From Microbacterium saccharophilum (GTDB lineage Bacteria > Actinomycetota > Actinomycetes > Actinomycetales > Microbacteriaceae): a stretch of 64,000 nt of DNA. The stretch is taken from the NCBI RefSeq assembly GCF_007992455.1, contig NZ_BKAH01000002.1, forward strand, positions 1-64,000. The letters run 5' to 3'. The position numbers were made by a program, and so were the translations under genes. The notes beneath the pieces are model-generated. The model was not told the origin of the DNA. It did no database searches and was given only the letters and a program-made list of their open reading frames with translations. Shown piece by piece: positions 19,632-30,030 of this stretch (position 1 is the first letter of the stretch; each line of letters starts with the position of its first letter).

Positions 19632-21211
19632 GTACGAAGCGCGTCCCCGCGCCGCCTCCGTCCCTCCCCGGGTTCACGTACGTCGAGCTGCTCGGCTCCG
19701 GCGGATTCGCCGACGTCTACCTGTACGAGCAGCAGCTGCCCCGGCGCCGCGTCGCCGTGAAGGTCCTGCTCCCCGACCGGATGGCGGGGTCCTCGGCCGA
19801 GCAGTTCGCGGCGGAGGCCAACGTCATGGCGCTGCTGTCGACGCATCCCGCGATCGTCACGATCTACCAGGCGGGCGTCTCCGAGGACGGCCGCCCGTAC
19901 CTCGTGATGGAGTACTGCCCGCGCCCGAACCTGCAGGTCCGCTCCCGCGCCGCCGCCTTCTCCGTCGCGGAGGCGCTGCGTGTCGGGGTGCAGGTCGCCG
20001 CCGCCGTCGAGACGGCGCACCGTGCCGGCATCCTGCACCGCGACATCAAGCCCGCCAATATCCTCGTCACGGAGTACAACCGTCCGGCCCTCACCGACTT
20101 CGGCATCGCGACCACCGCGGAGGCCGCCGACTCCTCCGCCGGCATGTCCATCCCCTGGTCGCCGCCGGAGACCTTCGCCGACACCCCCGAATCGGGCGTG
20201 CGATCCGACGTCTACGCGCTGGGGGCGACCGTCTACACCCTGCTCGCCGGGCACTCGCCCTTCGAGGTCCCCGGCGGGCGCAACGGCGGCGCCGACCTCA
20301 TCCGCCGCATCGAATCGCAGCCGCTCGCCCGCCTCGACCGCGCGGACGTCCCGGAGTCGCTCCAAGCCGCCCTCGAGCGGTCGATGGCCAAGCGCCCCGG
20401 CGACCGATACGACACCGCGGTCGCGTTCGCCCGCGCCTTGCAGCGCGTGCAGATCGAACTCGCGCATTCCGTCACGCCCATCGACATCCTCGACGACTCA
20501 CCCGTCGACGAGGACGGCGACGAGGACGACGGGGAGCTGACCCGCGTCCGCGGGATCGTCAGCATCGAGCCGCAGACCTCGCCCGCTGCCGGACAGACCC
20601 GCCAGCGGGACACGGCCGCCTTCGCGCCCCTGCCCGGCGCGGCGCCGGCCGAGGCGCCCGTCGAGTCGACGATCCTCCGCGCCCCGACACCCATCGCCAC
20701 CATCGAGGACGTCTCGGCGACGGTCCGCCGCCCGCCGGCGCCGCCCGCCGGAGACACCACCGTCCCCGAGGCGGCGGCGCCGGCGATGCCCGCCCCCGCC
20801 CGCTCCCGGAAGGGCGTGTGGGTCGGTCTCGGCGTCGGGGTCACGGCCGCGCTCATCGTCGGCGGCGTCGCGCTCGCCAGCGCGTTCACCCCGGCCCCCG
20901 TATCGACCCCCACCCCGACCGGTTCCGTCGCGCCGCAGGACCCCATCGCGGGCTACGTGCCGCCCCCGGCGGACGTCGTCGGCGACGCGGCCGACGGTCA
21001 GGTGCGGTTCACCTGGACCAACCCCGACCCCGAACAGGGCGACACGTTCGCCTGGTATCCGTTCACCCTGGAGGGCAACGGCACGACGCAGAGCACGTCC
21101 GAGACGACGGTGACCCTCCCCGCCGACCCGTCCGGGCGGACGTGCATCGCCGTCCAGCTCGTGCGGGCGAACGGCACGACCGGCGACGAGACAAGGAAGT
21201 GCGCACCGTGA
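19628..21211 (+). CDS. Transmembrane Ser/Thr protein kinase
   Basis: A 527-residue eukaryotic-like kinase. The catalytic domain (about 15-270) shows GSGGFADV, the VAVK lysine, HRDIKPANI, TDFGIAT and SPPE in place of APE. After an acidic, Thr-rich juxtamembrane segment comes one membrane helix (about 396-418) and an extracellular tail of about 105 residues that resembles an FN3 fold and has two Cys. The tail is a candidate sensor and resembles the FN3 domains of the surface protein in the same operon. The GTG start overlaps the FHA stop. Partners are the PP2C phosphatase and the three FHA proteins of this operon. Confidence 0.93.
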   Translation: MSTKRVPAPPPSLPGFTYVELLGSGGFADVYLYEQQLPRRRVAVKVLLPDRMAGSSAEQFAAEANVMALLSTHPAIVTIYQAGVSEDGRPYLVMEYCPRPNLQVRSRAAAFSVAEALRVGVQVAAAVETAHRAGILHRDIKPANILVTEYNRPALTDFGIATTAEAADSSAGMSIPWSPPETFADTPESGVRSDVYALGATVYTLLAGHSPFEVPGGRNGGADLIRRIESQPLARLDRADVPESLQAALERSMAKRPGDRYDTAVAFARALQRVQIELAHSVTPIDILDDSPVDEDGDEDDGELTRVRGIVSIEPQTSPAAGQTRQRDTAAFAPLPGAAPAEAPVESTILRAPTPIATIEDVSATVRRPPAPPAGDTTVPEAAAPAMPAPARSRKGVWVGLGVGVTAALIVGGVALASAFTPAPVSTPTPTGSVAPQDPIAGYVPPPADVVGDAADGQVRFTWTNPDPEQGDTFAWYPFTLEGNGTTQSTSETTVTLPADPSGRTCIAVQLVRANGTTGDETRKCAP

Positions 21212-21960
21212 CCGACATCATGGACACCGTCCCCCCGCCCTCCGACACCCCGGTCGGGGTGACGGTCGAGTTCGCGGGGGAGTACTTCACCCTCGCCCCG
21301 GGGGAGCGCTTCACGATCGGCCGGGAGGGTGACCTCACCCTCGACGACAACCGGTTCCTGCACCGGCACTTCCTCTCCATCGAGGATGCCGGGGGCCTGT
21401 GGTGGCTCGTCAACATCGGGTCCCGCCTGTCGGCGACCGTGACCGACACCGAGGGCCGCGTGCAGGCCCAGCTCGCACCGGGCGCACGCCTGCCGATCGT
21501 CTTCGCCGCCACGACCGTCGTCTTCAGCGCCGGACCGACGACCTACGAGCTGTCGGTGCACACCGAGCAGCCGGCGTTCCGCGAGAACGTCCCGAGCCTC
21601 GACGACGACGGGCTCTCCACGATCGGCGCGGTGCCGCTGACGGTGAGCCAGAAGCTCCTCATCCTCGCGCTCGCCGAGCCCGTGCTCCGCCGCGAGGGCA
21701 CCGGCATGAGCGAGCTGCCCAGCTCGGCGAAAGCCGCCGAGCGGCTCGGCTGGACGCTCACGCGCTTCAACCGCAAGCTCGACAACGTGTGCGACAAGCT
21801 CGACCGGCAGGGCGTTCCCGGTCTCCGCGGGGGTGTGTCCGCCTCCGCGACCAACCGGCGTGTGCGCCTCGTCGAGCACGCCATCGCCTCACGTCTCGTG
21901 GTCCGCGAGGACCTCGCGATGCTCGATGACCCGGAGCTGGTCGGCGAACGGAGCCGCTGA
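21208..21960 (+). CDS. FHA protein with a predicted C-terminal DNA-binding domain
   Basis: A 250-residue soluble protein. The N-terminal FHA domain (about 15-115) has FTIGREGD, LHRHFLSIED and VNIGSR. The C-terminal part (about 140-245) has the helical pattern LTVSQKLLILALAEP, then KAAERLGWTLTRFNRKLD and RRVRLVEHAI, which reads like a winged helix-turn-helix. If so, it could convert threonine phosphorylation into gene control. The GTG start overlaps the kinase stop (GTGA). It is the last gene of the operon; the next gene converges, 6 bases away. Confidence 0.78.
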   Translation: MTDIMDTVPPPSDTPVGVTVEFAGEYFTLAPGERFTIGREGDLTLDDNRFLHRHFLSIEDAGGLWWLVNIGSRLSATVTDTEGRVQAQLAPGARLPIVFAATTVVFSAGPTTYELSVHTEQPAFRENVPSLDDDGLSTIGAVPLTVSQKLLILALAEPVLRREGTGMSELPSSAKAAERLGWTLTRFNRKLDNVCDKLDRQGVPGLRGGVSASATNRRVRLVEHAIASRLVVREDLAMLDDPELVGERSR

Positions 21961-21966
21961 CCGAGC

Positions 21967-22416
21967 TCACGCCCGGTCGTGCCCGAGCACCTTCACGATG
22001 ACGCCGCGGCGGCGCAGTTCCGCCACGGTGCGGATCTCCTCGTCCACCCCGCGGCCCAGGGCGTGCTTGTCGGCGACCACGACGACGTCACCGCTCCCCA
22101 AGCGGCCGAACAGCCGGGTCAGCCGCTCGATCCAGCCCTCCCCCGTCTCCGGCGCGGGATGGCGGAATCCGTCGATCGGCACGCCGAACTGCGCGAGGGC
22201 CTCGCGCTGCGCGGCGACGCTCGGCATGTCGTCCCGCACGACGACGAGCCCGACGAGCCGGGAGTCGGCGGGGCGCGCCGCCCACCACTCGGCGCTCGGC
22301 TGCAGCGCGGGGAAGGTCGCCGCCAGCGCGTCCGCATCCGCGGGGAGGGTCACCGTGTGCGTCTCGGCGTCTTCGCCCGGCATCCCGCCGACGGCATCCA
22401 CCCGGTCATCGCTCAC
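21967..22416 (-). CDS. Resolvase-fold protein lacking the catalytic serine
   Basis: A 149-residue protein. Residues about 53-147 align with the N-terminal domain of serine recombinases: GLVVVRDDMPSVAAQREAL corresponds to the GYVRVSTxxQ...AQ motif, followed by GDVVVVADKHALGRG and ELRRRGVIVKVL. The nucleophilic Ser is replaced by Arg and the preceding Arg by Val, and no DNA-binding tail follows, so recombinase activity is unlikely. The start is GTG at 22416 with a weak AGGGG upstream. The function is unknown; it could be a scaffold or a nucleic-acid-binding relic. It converges on the FHA/HTH gene. Confidence 0.6.
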   Translation of the reverse strand: MSDDRVDAVGGMPGEDAETHTVTLPADADALAATFPALQPSAEWWAARPADSRLVGLVVVRDDMPSVAAQREALAQFGVPIDGFRHPAPETGEGWIERLTRLFGRLGSGDVVVVADKHALGRGVDEEIRTVAELRRRGVIVKVLGHDRA

Positions 22417-22501
22417 GACGTCGCCCCTGTCCTCGGCCCCTCGGCCTGCCTCGTCGGCACCACTGTGCCCCTCCCATTGTGACGCGCCGACGCCGCGCCG
22501 G

Positions 22502-24250
22502 TCACTCCGACTCCGGCCCGCGCCGCAGCTCGATGCTCAGCTGATCCGCGTCGAGGACGGCGAGCTCGTGCCGGAGCGCCGCGGAGGAGAACGCCCCCTC
22601 ATGGGAGAGCGTGATGAGACGCTCGCGCATCGCCTCGATCAGCAGCACGCGCAGCTCCAGGAGACCGTCGGGTCCCGGCAAATCGTCCCGGGGCTGCCCG
22701 GCGAGGCGCTCACGCGCCGCCGCGACGAGCGCCTCCGGCACCGGGGCGCCCTGCGCGTCGAGGAGTCCCGGCCGGTCCAGCCTCTCCAGCGCGGCGGCGC
22801 GCAGCTCCCGGTCGAGCTCCTCCTGCTCTTCGACGGAGAGGGTCTCGTCGCCGGCCGCGGGGATGCGCAGGAGGCGGATGACGAACGGCAGGCTCAGCCC
22901 CTGCAGCAGGAGGCTGATGAGGGCGACGAGGAAGGCGATGAGGATGAGCAGCTCGCGCGCCGGCGTCTCGGTCGGGAGCGTCTGCGCGGCGGCGAGGGTC
23001 ACGACGCCGCGCATGCCCGCCCACACGATGATGGTGCCGTGCTTCCAGCCGAGCGGGGAGGCCTGGTAGTAGTCCAGGTCGTTGAGCCCGCGCGTGATGC
23101 GCGCCCGGACCTCGCCGACGCGCCGTCGCCGCGCCTCGGGGTTCTCCCGCTGCAGCCGGCGGCGCAGGAGCGGATGCCGTCCCGACCCGGAGGGCGCCGG
23201 CCGGTCGGCATCGAACGCCTCCAGGCGCTCGTCCAGGTCGAGGAGGCGTTCCCGCTGCCGCTGCCGCGCCCGATGCCCCTGCAGTGCGACGATCAGCGTG
23301 ACGTAGCCGGTGCGGACGACGAGCACGATGCCCAGCGCGGCCAGCGCGAGCCCCACGGCGATCCACGGCCCGTCGTGCTTCTGCACGGTCGCCGTCACGA
23401 TGTCGCGCAGCTCGAGGCCCATGATGAGGAAGACGGCGCCTTCCAGCAGCAGCTCGACGGTGCGCCAGTTGATCCCGTCGGACACGCGCTGCTCGGGGGT
23501 GGAGAAGCGGGTCGTGCCCTGGCCCGTCGTGATGCCCGCCGCCACGGCCGCGACGAGGCCCGAACCGCCGAGGTGCTCGGTGGGGAGGAAGGCGAGGAAC
23601 GGGACGACGAAGCCGAGGGCGGTGTTCGCGGCGACGCTGGGGATCCAGCGCCGGACGCGGAGGTTCAGCATCCCCATGACGACGCCGATGACAACGGCGA
23701 CGGTGACGCCCCACGCGAACGAGCCGACCGTCCCCCAGAACGAGAACCCCGCCGCGACCGCCGCGACGGCGCTGCGCAGCAGGACGAGCGCGGTGGCGTC
23801 GTTGAGCAGGCTCTCGCCCTCGAGCATCGTCACGACCCGCGGTGAGATGCCGAGCTTCTTCACGATCGAGGTCGCGACGGCATCCGTCGGGCTGAGGATC
23901 GCGCCCAGCGCGACGGCCAGGGGAAAACCGAGCTCGGGGAGCGTGAAGAAGAACAGCGTCCCGAGCAGCAGGGCGCTGACGGCGACGAGGATGACAGCGA
24001 GCCCCGTGATCGGGAGCGCGTCGCGGCGGAACTCGATCGCCGGCATCCGCACGGCCGCCGCGTACAGCAGCGGGGGGAGGATGCCGACGAGGATGAGCTC
24101 CGGGTCCACCGCGAACGGCGGGAGGAACAGGGATGCGATGAGGCCGACGGCGACGAGGATGAGCGGCCCCGCGACGCCGAGCCGGCGCGCCAGCACCGTG
24201 GAGATCGCGATGACCACGATCCCGACGACGAGCGCCGGCAGCAGGTCCAT
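22502..24250 (-). CDS. Na+/H+ antiporter, CPA1 (NhaP/NHE-type)
   Basis: A 582-residue membrane antiporter exchanging Na+ (or K+) for protons. About 12 membrane segments occupy the first 410 residues, and a long charged cytoplasmic tail follows. CPA1 signatures are present: GAILSPTDAVA and EGESLLNDATALV, which contain the ion-binding Asp residues. The ATG follows the mdh stop by 3 bases, so the two are co-transcribed. The tail contains acidic and basic heptads but no recognisable regulatory domain. Confidence 0.9.
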   Translation of the reverse strand: MDLLPALVVGIVVIAISTVLARRLGVAGPLILVAVGLIASLFLPPFAVDPELILVGILPPLLYAAAVRMPAIEFRRDALPITGLAVILVAVSALLLGTLFFFTLPELGFPLAVALGAILSPTDAVATSIVKKLGISPRVVTMLEGESLLNDATALVLLRSAVAAVAAGFSFWGTVGSFAWGVTVAVVIGVVMGMLNLRVRRWIPSVAANTALGFVVPFLAFLPTEHLGGSGLVAAVAAGITTGQGTTRFSTPEQRVSDGINWRTVELLLEGAVFLIMGLELRDIVTATVQKHDGPWIAVGLALAALGIVLVVRTGYVTLIVALQGHRARQRQRERLLDLDERLEAFDADRPAPSGSGRHPLLRRRLQRENPEARRRRVGEVRARITRGLNDLDYYQASPLGWKHGTIIVWAGMRGVVTLAAAQTLPTETPARELLILIAFLVALISLLLQGLSLPFVIRLLRIPAAGDETLSVEEQEELDRELRAAALERLDRPGLLDAQGAPVPEALVAAARERLAGQPRDDLPGPDGLLELRVLLIEAMRERLITLSHEGAFSSAALRHELAVLDADQLSIELRRGPESE

Positions 24251-24253
24251 CGG

Positions 24254-25276
<1,023 letters not shown>

Positions 25277-25341
25277 TTGCGGTGGCCGAGCACGAGGCGT
25301 CCGCCCGTGTCAACGCCTTCGTCCGGTGTCGACGGCGGGGG

Positions 25342-25347
25342 TACGGT
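25342..25347 (+). promoter_or_regulatory. -10 box of the zinc metallopeptidase gene
   Basis: TACGGT lies 6 bases before the ATG at 25354, again the leaderless spacing; no Shine-Dalgarno sequence is needed or seen. Confidence 0.45.
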
Positions 25348-25353
25348 GAGCGC

Positions 25354-27194
<1,841 letters not shown>

Positions 27195-27427
27195 CGCTCC
27201 GGGGTGACGACGGGCGGGTTCCGTGGCATCCACGGGGTCTGCCCAGCCGCTCCTGCTAGGGTGGGAGGACTTGCAGCGCCTTCCCTGGCGTTTCTCGCGT
27301 CGTAGAACGCTTCCCTCGCCGCCGATCCACGGATCGAAGTCGGCTGACATTCTTCGTACGGCGACCCCGTGTGCGCACCCGCACCCGGGCCACCGACTCG
27401 GGCGTTCGCGCCCAGAAACACTCACTC
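27195..27427 (+). promoter_or_regulatory. Long structured leader of the DEAD-box helicase gene
   Basis: A 233-base region with a possible -10 box TAGGGT at 27258-27263, which would give a leader of about 160 bases. It holds a repeated CTTCCCT (27281 and 27311), a small hairpin CGCC/GGCG (27278-27291), GATCC-AC-GGATC (27325-27336) and GGGCG-TTCG-CGCCC (27400-27413). The last ends 14 bases before the ATG and no Shine-Dalgarno sequence follows it. Structure-dependent translation, as for cold-shock helicases, is an inference. Confidence 0.4.
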
Positions 27428-28963
27428 ATGTCTGAACTGACTTTCCGCACGCTCGGCGTGCCCGCCCCGCTCCTCGAGGTCCTCGCCGCCGACGGCAAGA
27501 CCTCCCCGTTCCCGATCCAGGCCGACACCCTCCCCGACACCCTCGCCGGGCGCGACGTCCTCGGCCGCGGCAAGACCGGCTCGGGCAAGACCCTGGCCTT
27601 CTCGATCCCGATGGCTGCACGCCTCGGCGGCGCGCTCGCCGGCGGCTCGCGCCGCCAGGGCCGCATCCTCGGCCTGATCCTCGCCCCGACCCGGGAGCTG
27701 GCGACGCAGATCAACGCCGTCCTCGCGCCGATGGCCGCGGCCTACGGCCTCAAGACGACGACGATCTTCGGCGGCGTGAACCAGAGCCGCCAGGTCGCCG
27801 CGCTCCAGGCCGGCGTCGACATCGTCGTGGCCTGCCCCGGGCGCCTCGAGGACCTCATGAAGCAGCGGTACGTCTCGCTCGACGCCGTCGAGATCACCGT
27901 CATCGACGAGGCCGACCACATGGCCGACCTCGGATTCCTCCCCTCGGTCACCCGCATCCTGGACAAGACCCCCCGCGACGGCCAGCGCATGCTGTTCAGC
28001 GCGACGCTGGACAACGGCGTCGACAAGCTCGTAGGCCGCTTCCTGCAGAACGAGGTCCTGCACTCCGTCGACGAGGCCAACTCGCCGGTCGCCGCCATGA
28101 CGCACCACGTGTTCCACGTGGAGGGCGCCGATGCCAAGAAGGAGCTCGTCCGCACGCTCGCGTCCGGCACGGGCCGCCGCATCCTGTTCATGCGCACGAA
28201 GCACCACGCCAAGAAGCTCGCGCAGCAGCTGACCGCGCAGGGCATCCCGTCCGTCGACCTGCACGGCAACCTGTCGCAGCCGCAGCGCGACCGCAACCTC
28301 GCGGCGTTCTCGACCGGGGCCGCCCGGGTGCTCGTCGCGACCGACGTCGCCGCCCGCGGCGTGCACGTCGACGACGTCGAGCTCGTCATCCACGTCGACC
28401 CGCCCATGGAGCACAAGGCGTACCTGCACCGCTCCGGCCGCACCGCGCGCGCCGGCGCCGAGGGCTCGGTCGTCACGCTCGTGCTGCCCGGCCAGGAGAA
28501 GGACGTCAAGGACCTGCTCCGCAAGGCCGCGATCACGGTCACGCCCGTCCGCGTCACCGCCGAGTCGGCCGAGGTCGCCGACCTCGTCGGCGAGGTCGCC
28601 GCGTACGTCAAGCCCGTGCCGAAGGCCGAGCCGCAGCGCGGTGGCGGCCGGAGCCAGGGCGCGAACGCGCAGCGCAAGCGCGCTGCGCGCGAGGGCCAGG
28701 GCGGCGGCGGACGCGGCCAGGGTCAGGGCGGCCGTGGTGGTGCTGCCCGCACCGACCGCTCGGGTCGCCCCGCGGCATCGGGTCGCCCGGCGGCCTCCGG
28801 CCGTCCGGCGGAGCGTTCGCACGCCGCGGACCGTCCCGCCGCGCAGCCCGCGGCATCCGGCAACGCCCGCACGGCGGGTCGCCGCGCCAGCCACGGCGGC
28901 GGTGGCCTCACGGTCGGATCGGTCGTGCGCCAGAACGGCGGCAACCGCCGCGGCGGTCGCTGA
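27428..28963 (+). CDS. DEAD-box ATP-dependent RNA helicase
   Basis: RNA helicase of 511 residues for unwinding structured RNA in translation or ribosome assembly. Motifs in order: FPIQ (Q motif), GKTGSGKT, PTRELA, VIDEADHMADLGF, LFSATLD, ARVLVATDVAARGVH and YLHRSGRTARAG. The C-terminal 100 residues are basic and Gly/Arg/Ala-rich (GRGQGQGGRGG), an RNA-binding tail. The ATG at 27428 matches the usual family N-terminus (MSELTFRTLGVP); an in-frame GTG at 27371 lies inside the leader. A strong hairpin follows the stop. Confidence 0.93.
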   Translation: MSELTFRTLGVPAPLLEVLAADGKTSPFPIQADTLPDTLAGRDVLGRGKTGSGKTLAFSIPMAARLGGALAGGSRRQGRILGLILAPTRELATQINAVLAPMAAAYGLKTTTIFGGVNQSRQVAALQAGVDIVVACPGRLEDLMKQRYVSLDAVEITVIDEADHMADLGFLPSVTRILDKTPRDGQRMLFSATLDNGVDKLVGRFLQNEVLHSVDEANSPVAAMTHHVFHVEGADAKKELVRTLASGTGRRILFMRTKHHAKKLAQQLTAQGIPSVDLHGNLSQPQRDRNLAAFSTGAARVLVATDVAARGVHVDDVELVIHVDPPMEHKAYLHRSGRTARAGAEGSVVTLVLPGQEKDVKDLLRKAAITVTPVRVTAESAEVADLVGEVAAYVKPVPKAEPQRGGGRSQGANAQRKRAAREGQGGGGRGQGQGGRGGAARTDRSGRPAASGRPAASGRPAERSHAADRPAAQPAASGNARTAGRRASHGGGGLTVGSVVRQNGGNRRGGR

Positions 28964-28983
28964 CCGGCGTTTCTCATGATGCG

Positions 28984-29009
28984 GCGCCCCGGGCTTCGGC
29001 TCGGGGCGC
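28984..29009 (+). terminator. Terminator of the DEAD-box helicase gene
   Basis: An 11-bp stem (one G-U pair) capped by a cUUCGg tetraloop, 20 bases after the stop, followed by a T-rich TTCGTCGTT. Confidence 0.75.
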
Positions 29010-29227
29010 TTCGTCGTTCCCGGGTGGGACCGGGGCGGGCTCGGCGGCGGCCCCGGGTGAGGGGGATCTCTTGGTTCGCCCGCGCCGAATGGGGGGTGTG
29101 CGGGGCCGCGACCCGCACTTTGGCGCGGGCGAAACGCGGGGATGCTGTTCGCCGGCGCCGAATCGCGGGTGCGGGGCGTGGGGACCCGCACTTTGGCGCG
29201 GGTGAAGATCCGAGGGGGGGAGGGGGG

Positions 29228-29300
29228 AGTCGCAGCCTGGGCCTTGGAAGTTGCCTGCGGGGGCTCGAGGTGGCACGGCGCGCCTCGCGGCCGCGATGTG
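29228..29300. repeat. 73-bp block, copy 1, inside the palindrome array
   Basis: This block begins AGTCGCAGCCTGGGCC and is repeated at 29621-29693 with a single mismatch. Both copies follow the motif GTGAAGATCCGAGGG, so a segment of the array was duplicated. It is the same length as the array period but unrelated in sequence to the 45-bp element. Confidence 0.85.
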
Positions 29301-29620
29301 GCGCAGGTGAAACACGGGGATGCCGTTCGCCCGCGCCGAATGGCGGGTGCGGAGCATGGGAACCCGCACTATGGCGCCAGTGAAGTTCGAGGACGCCGTT
29401 CGTCCGCGCCAAATGGTGGGTGTCGGGCGCGGCGACCCGCACTTTGCCGCGGGCGAAGTTCGGGGATGCTGTTCCCCGGCGCCGAATCGCGGGTGCGGGG
29501 CATGGGGACCCGCACTTTGGCGCGGGTGAAGTTCGGGGACGCTGTTCGCCGGCGCCGAATCGCTGGTGCGGGGCGTGGGGACCCGCACTTTGGCGCGCGT
29601 GAAGATCCGAGGGTGGGGGG

Positions 29621-29693
29621 AGTCGCAGCCTGGGCCTTGGAAGTTGCCTGCGGGGGCTCGAGGTGACACGGCGCGCCTCGCGGCCGCGATGTG
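29621..29693. repeat. 73-bp block, copy 2, inside the palindrome array
   Basis: Second copy of the block at 29228-29300, differing at one base (GGTGACACG against GGTGGCACG). Confidence 0.85.
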
Positions 29694-30030
29694 CGCTCGT
29701 TCGTCCGCGCCGAACGGTGGGTGTCGGGCGCGGCGACCCGCACTTTGGCGCGGTCGAAATACGGGGATGCCGTTCGACCGCGCCGAACGGTGGGTGTCGG
29801 GCGCGGCGACCCGCACTTTGGCGCGGGTGAGATTCGGGCTGCCGTTGGCCGGCGCCGAATCGCGGGTGTGCGGCGCCGCGACCCGCATCTTGGCGCGGGC
29901 GAAACACGGGGATGCTGTTCGCCGGCGCCGAATCGCGGGTGCGGGGCACGGGGACACGCAATTTGGCGCGGGCGAAACGCAAGGATGGTGAACCCCGCGC
30001 TGCAGCCCAGACCAGCCTCACCCTCCGGGG

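Larger units (their letters stand above)
29082..29969. repeat. Array of ten 45-bp palindromic elements, 73-bp period
   Basis: Ten elements, each exactly 45 bp, start at 29082, 29155, 29333, 29406, 29479, 29552, 29707, 29780, 29852 and 29925. Each has a 16-base left arm (GCGCCGAA-NN-GCGGGT, variable), a 13-base centre and a right arm near ACCCGC-NN-TTTGGCGC, so each can fold back on itself. Elements are mostly 28 bp apart and the spacers are also alike (around GGGGATGCTGTTCGCCG), giving a 73-bp period. The array is broken by two longer gaps (29200-29332 and 29597-29706). It lies between convergent genes with no supportable CDS. The same element occurs at 60245 and 61451. Confidence 0.9.

Noticed and set aside
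19552-21207. Long N-terminal extension of the last FHA gene
   Set aside because: It is the kinase gene in another frame; the GTG overlapping the kinase stop gives the expected FHA N-terminus.
21967-22416. Active site-specific recombinase or mobile element
   Set aside because: The catalytic serine and arginine are replaced, and there are no terminal repeats or target duplications.
28974-29957. 327-residue minus-strand protein across the palindrome array, and several plus-strand frames
   Set aside because: The frame stays open only because of high GC. The 73-bp period shifts the reading frame at each unit, so the peptide cycles through three unrelated patterns without any family match.
29082-29969. 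CRISPR array
   Set aside because: Repeat and spacer lengths are in range, but the spacers resemble one another, the repeats are degenerate long palindromes, and there are no cas genes nearby.
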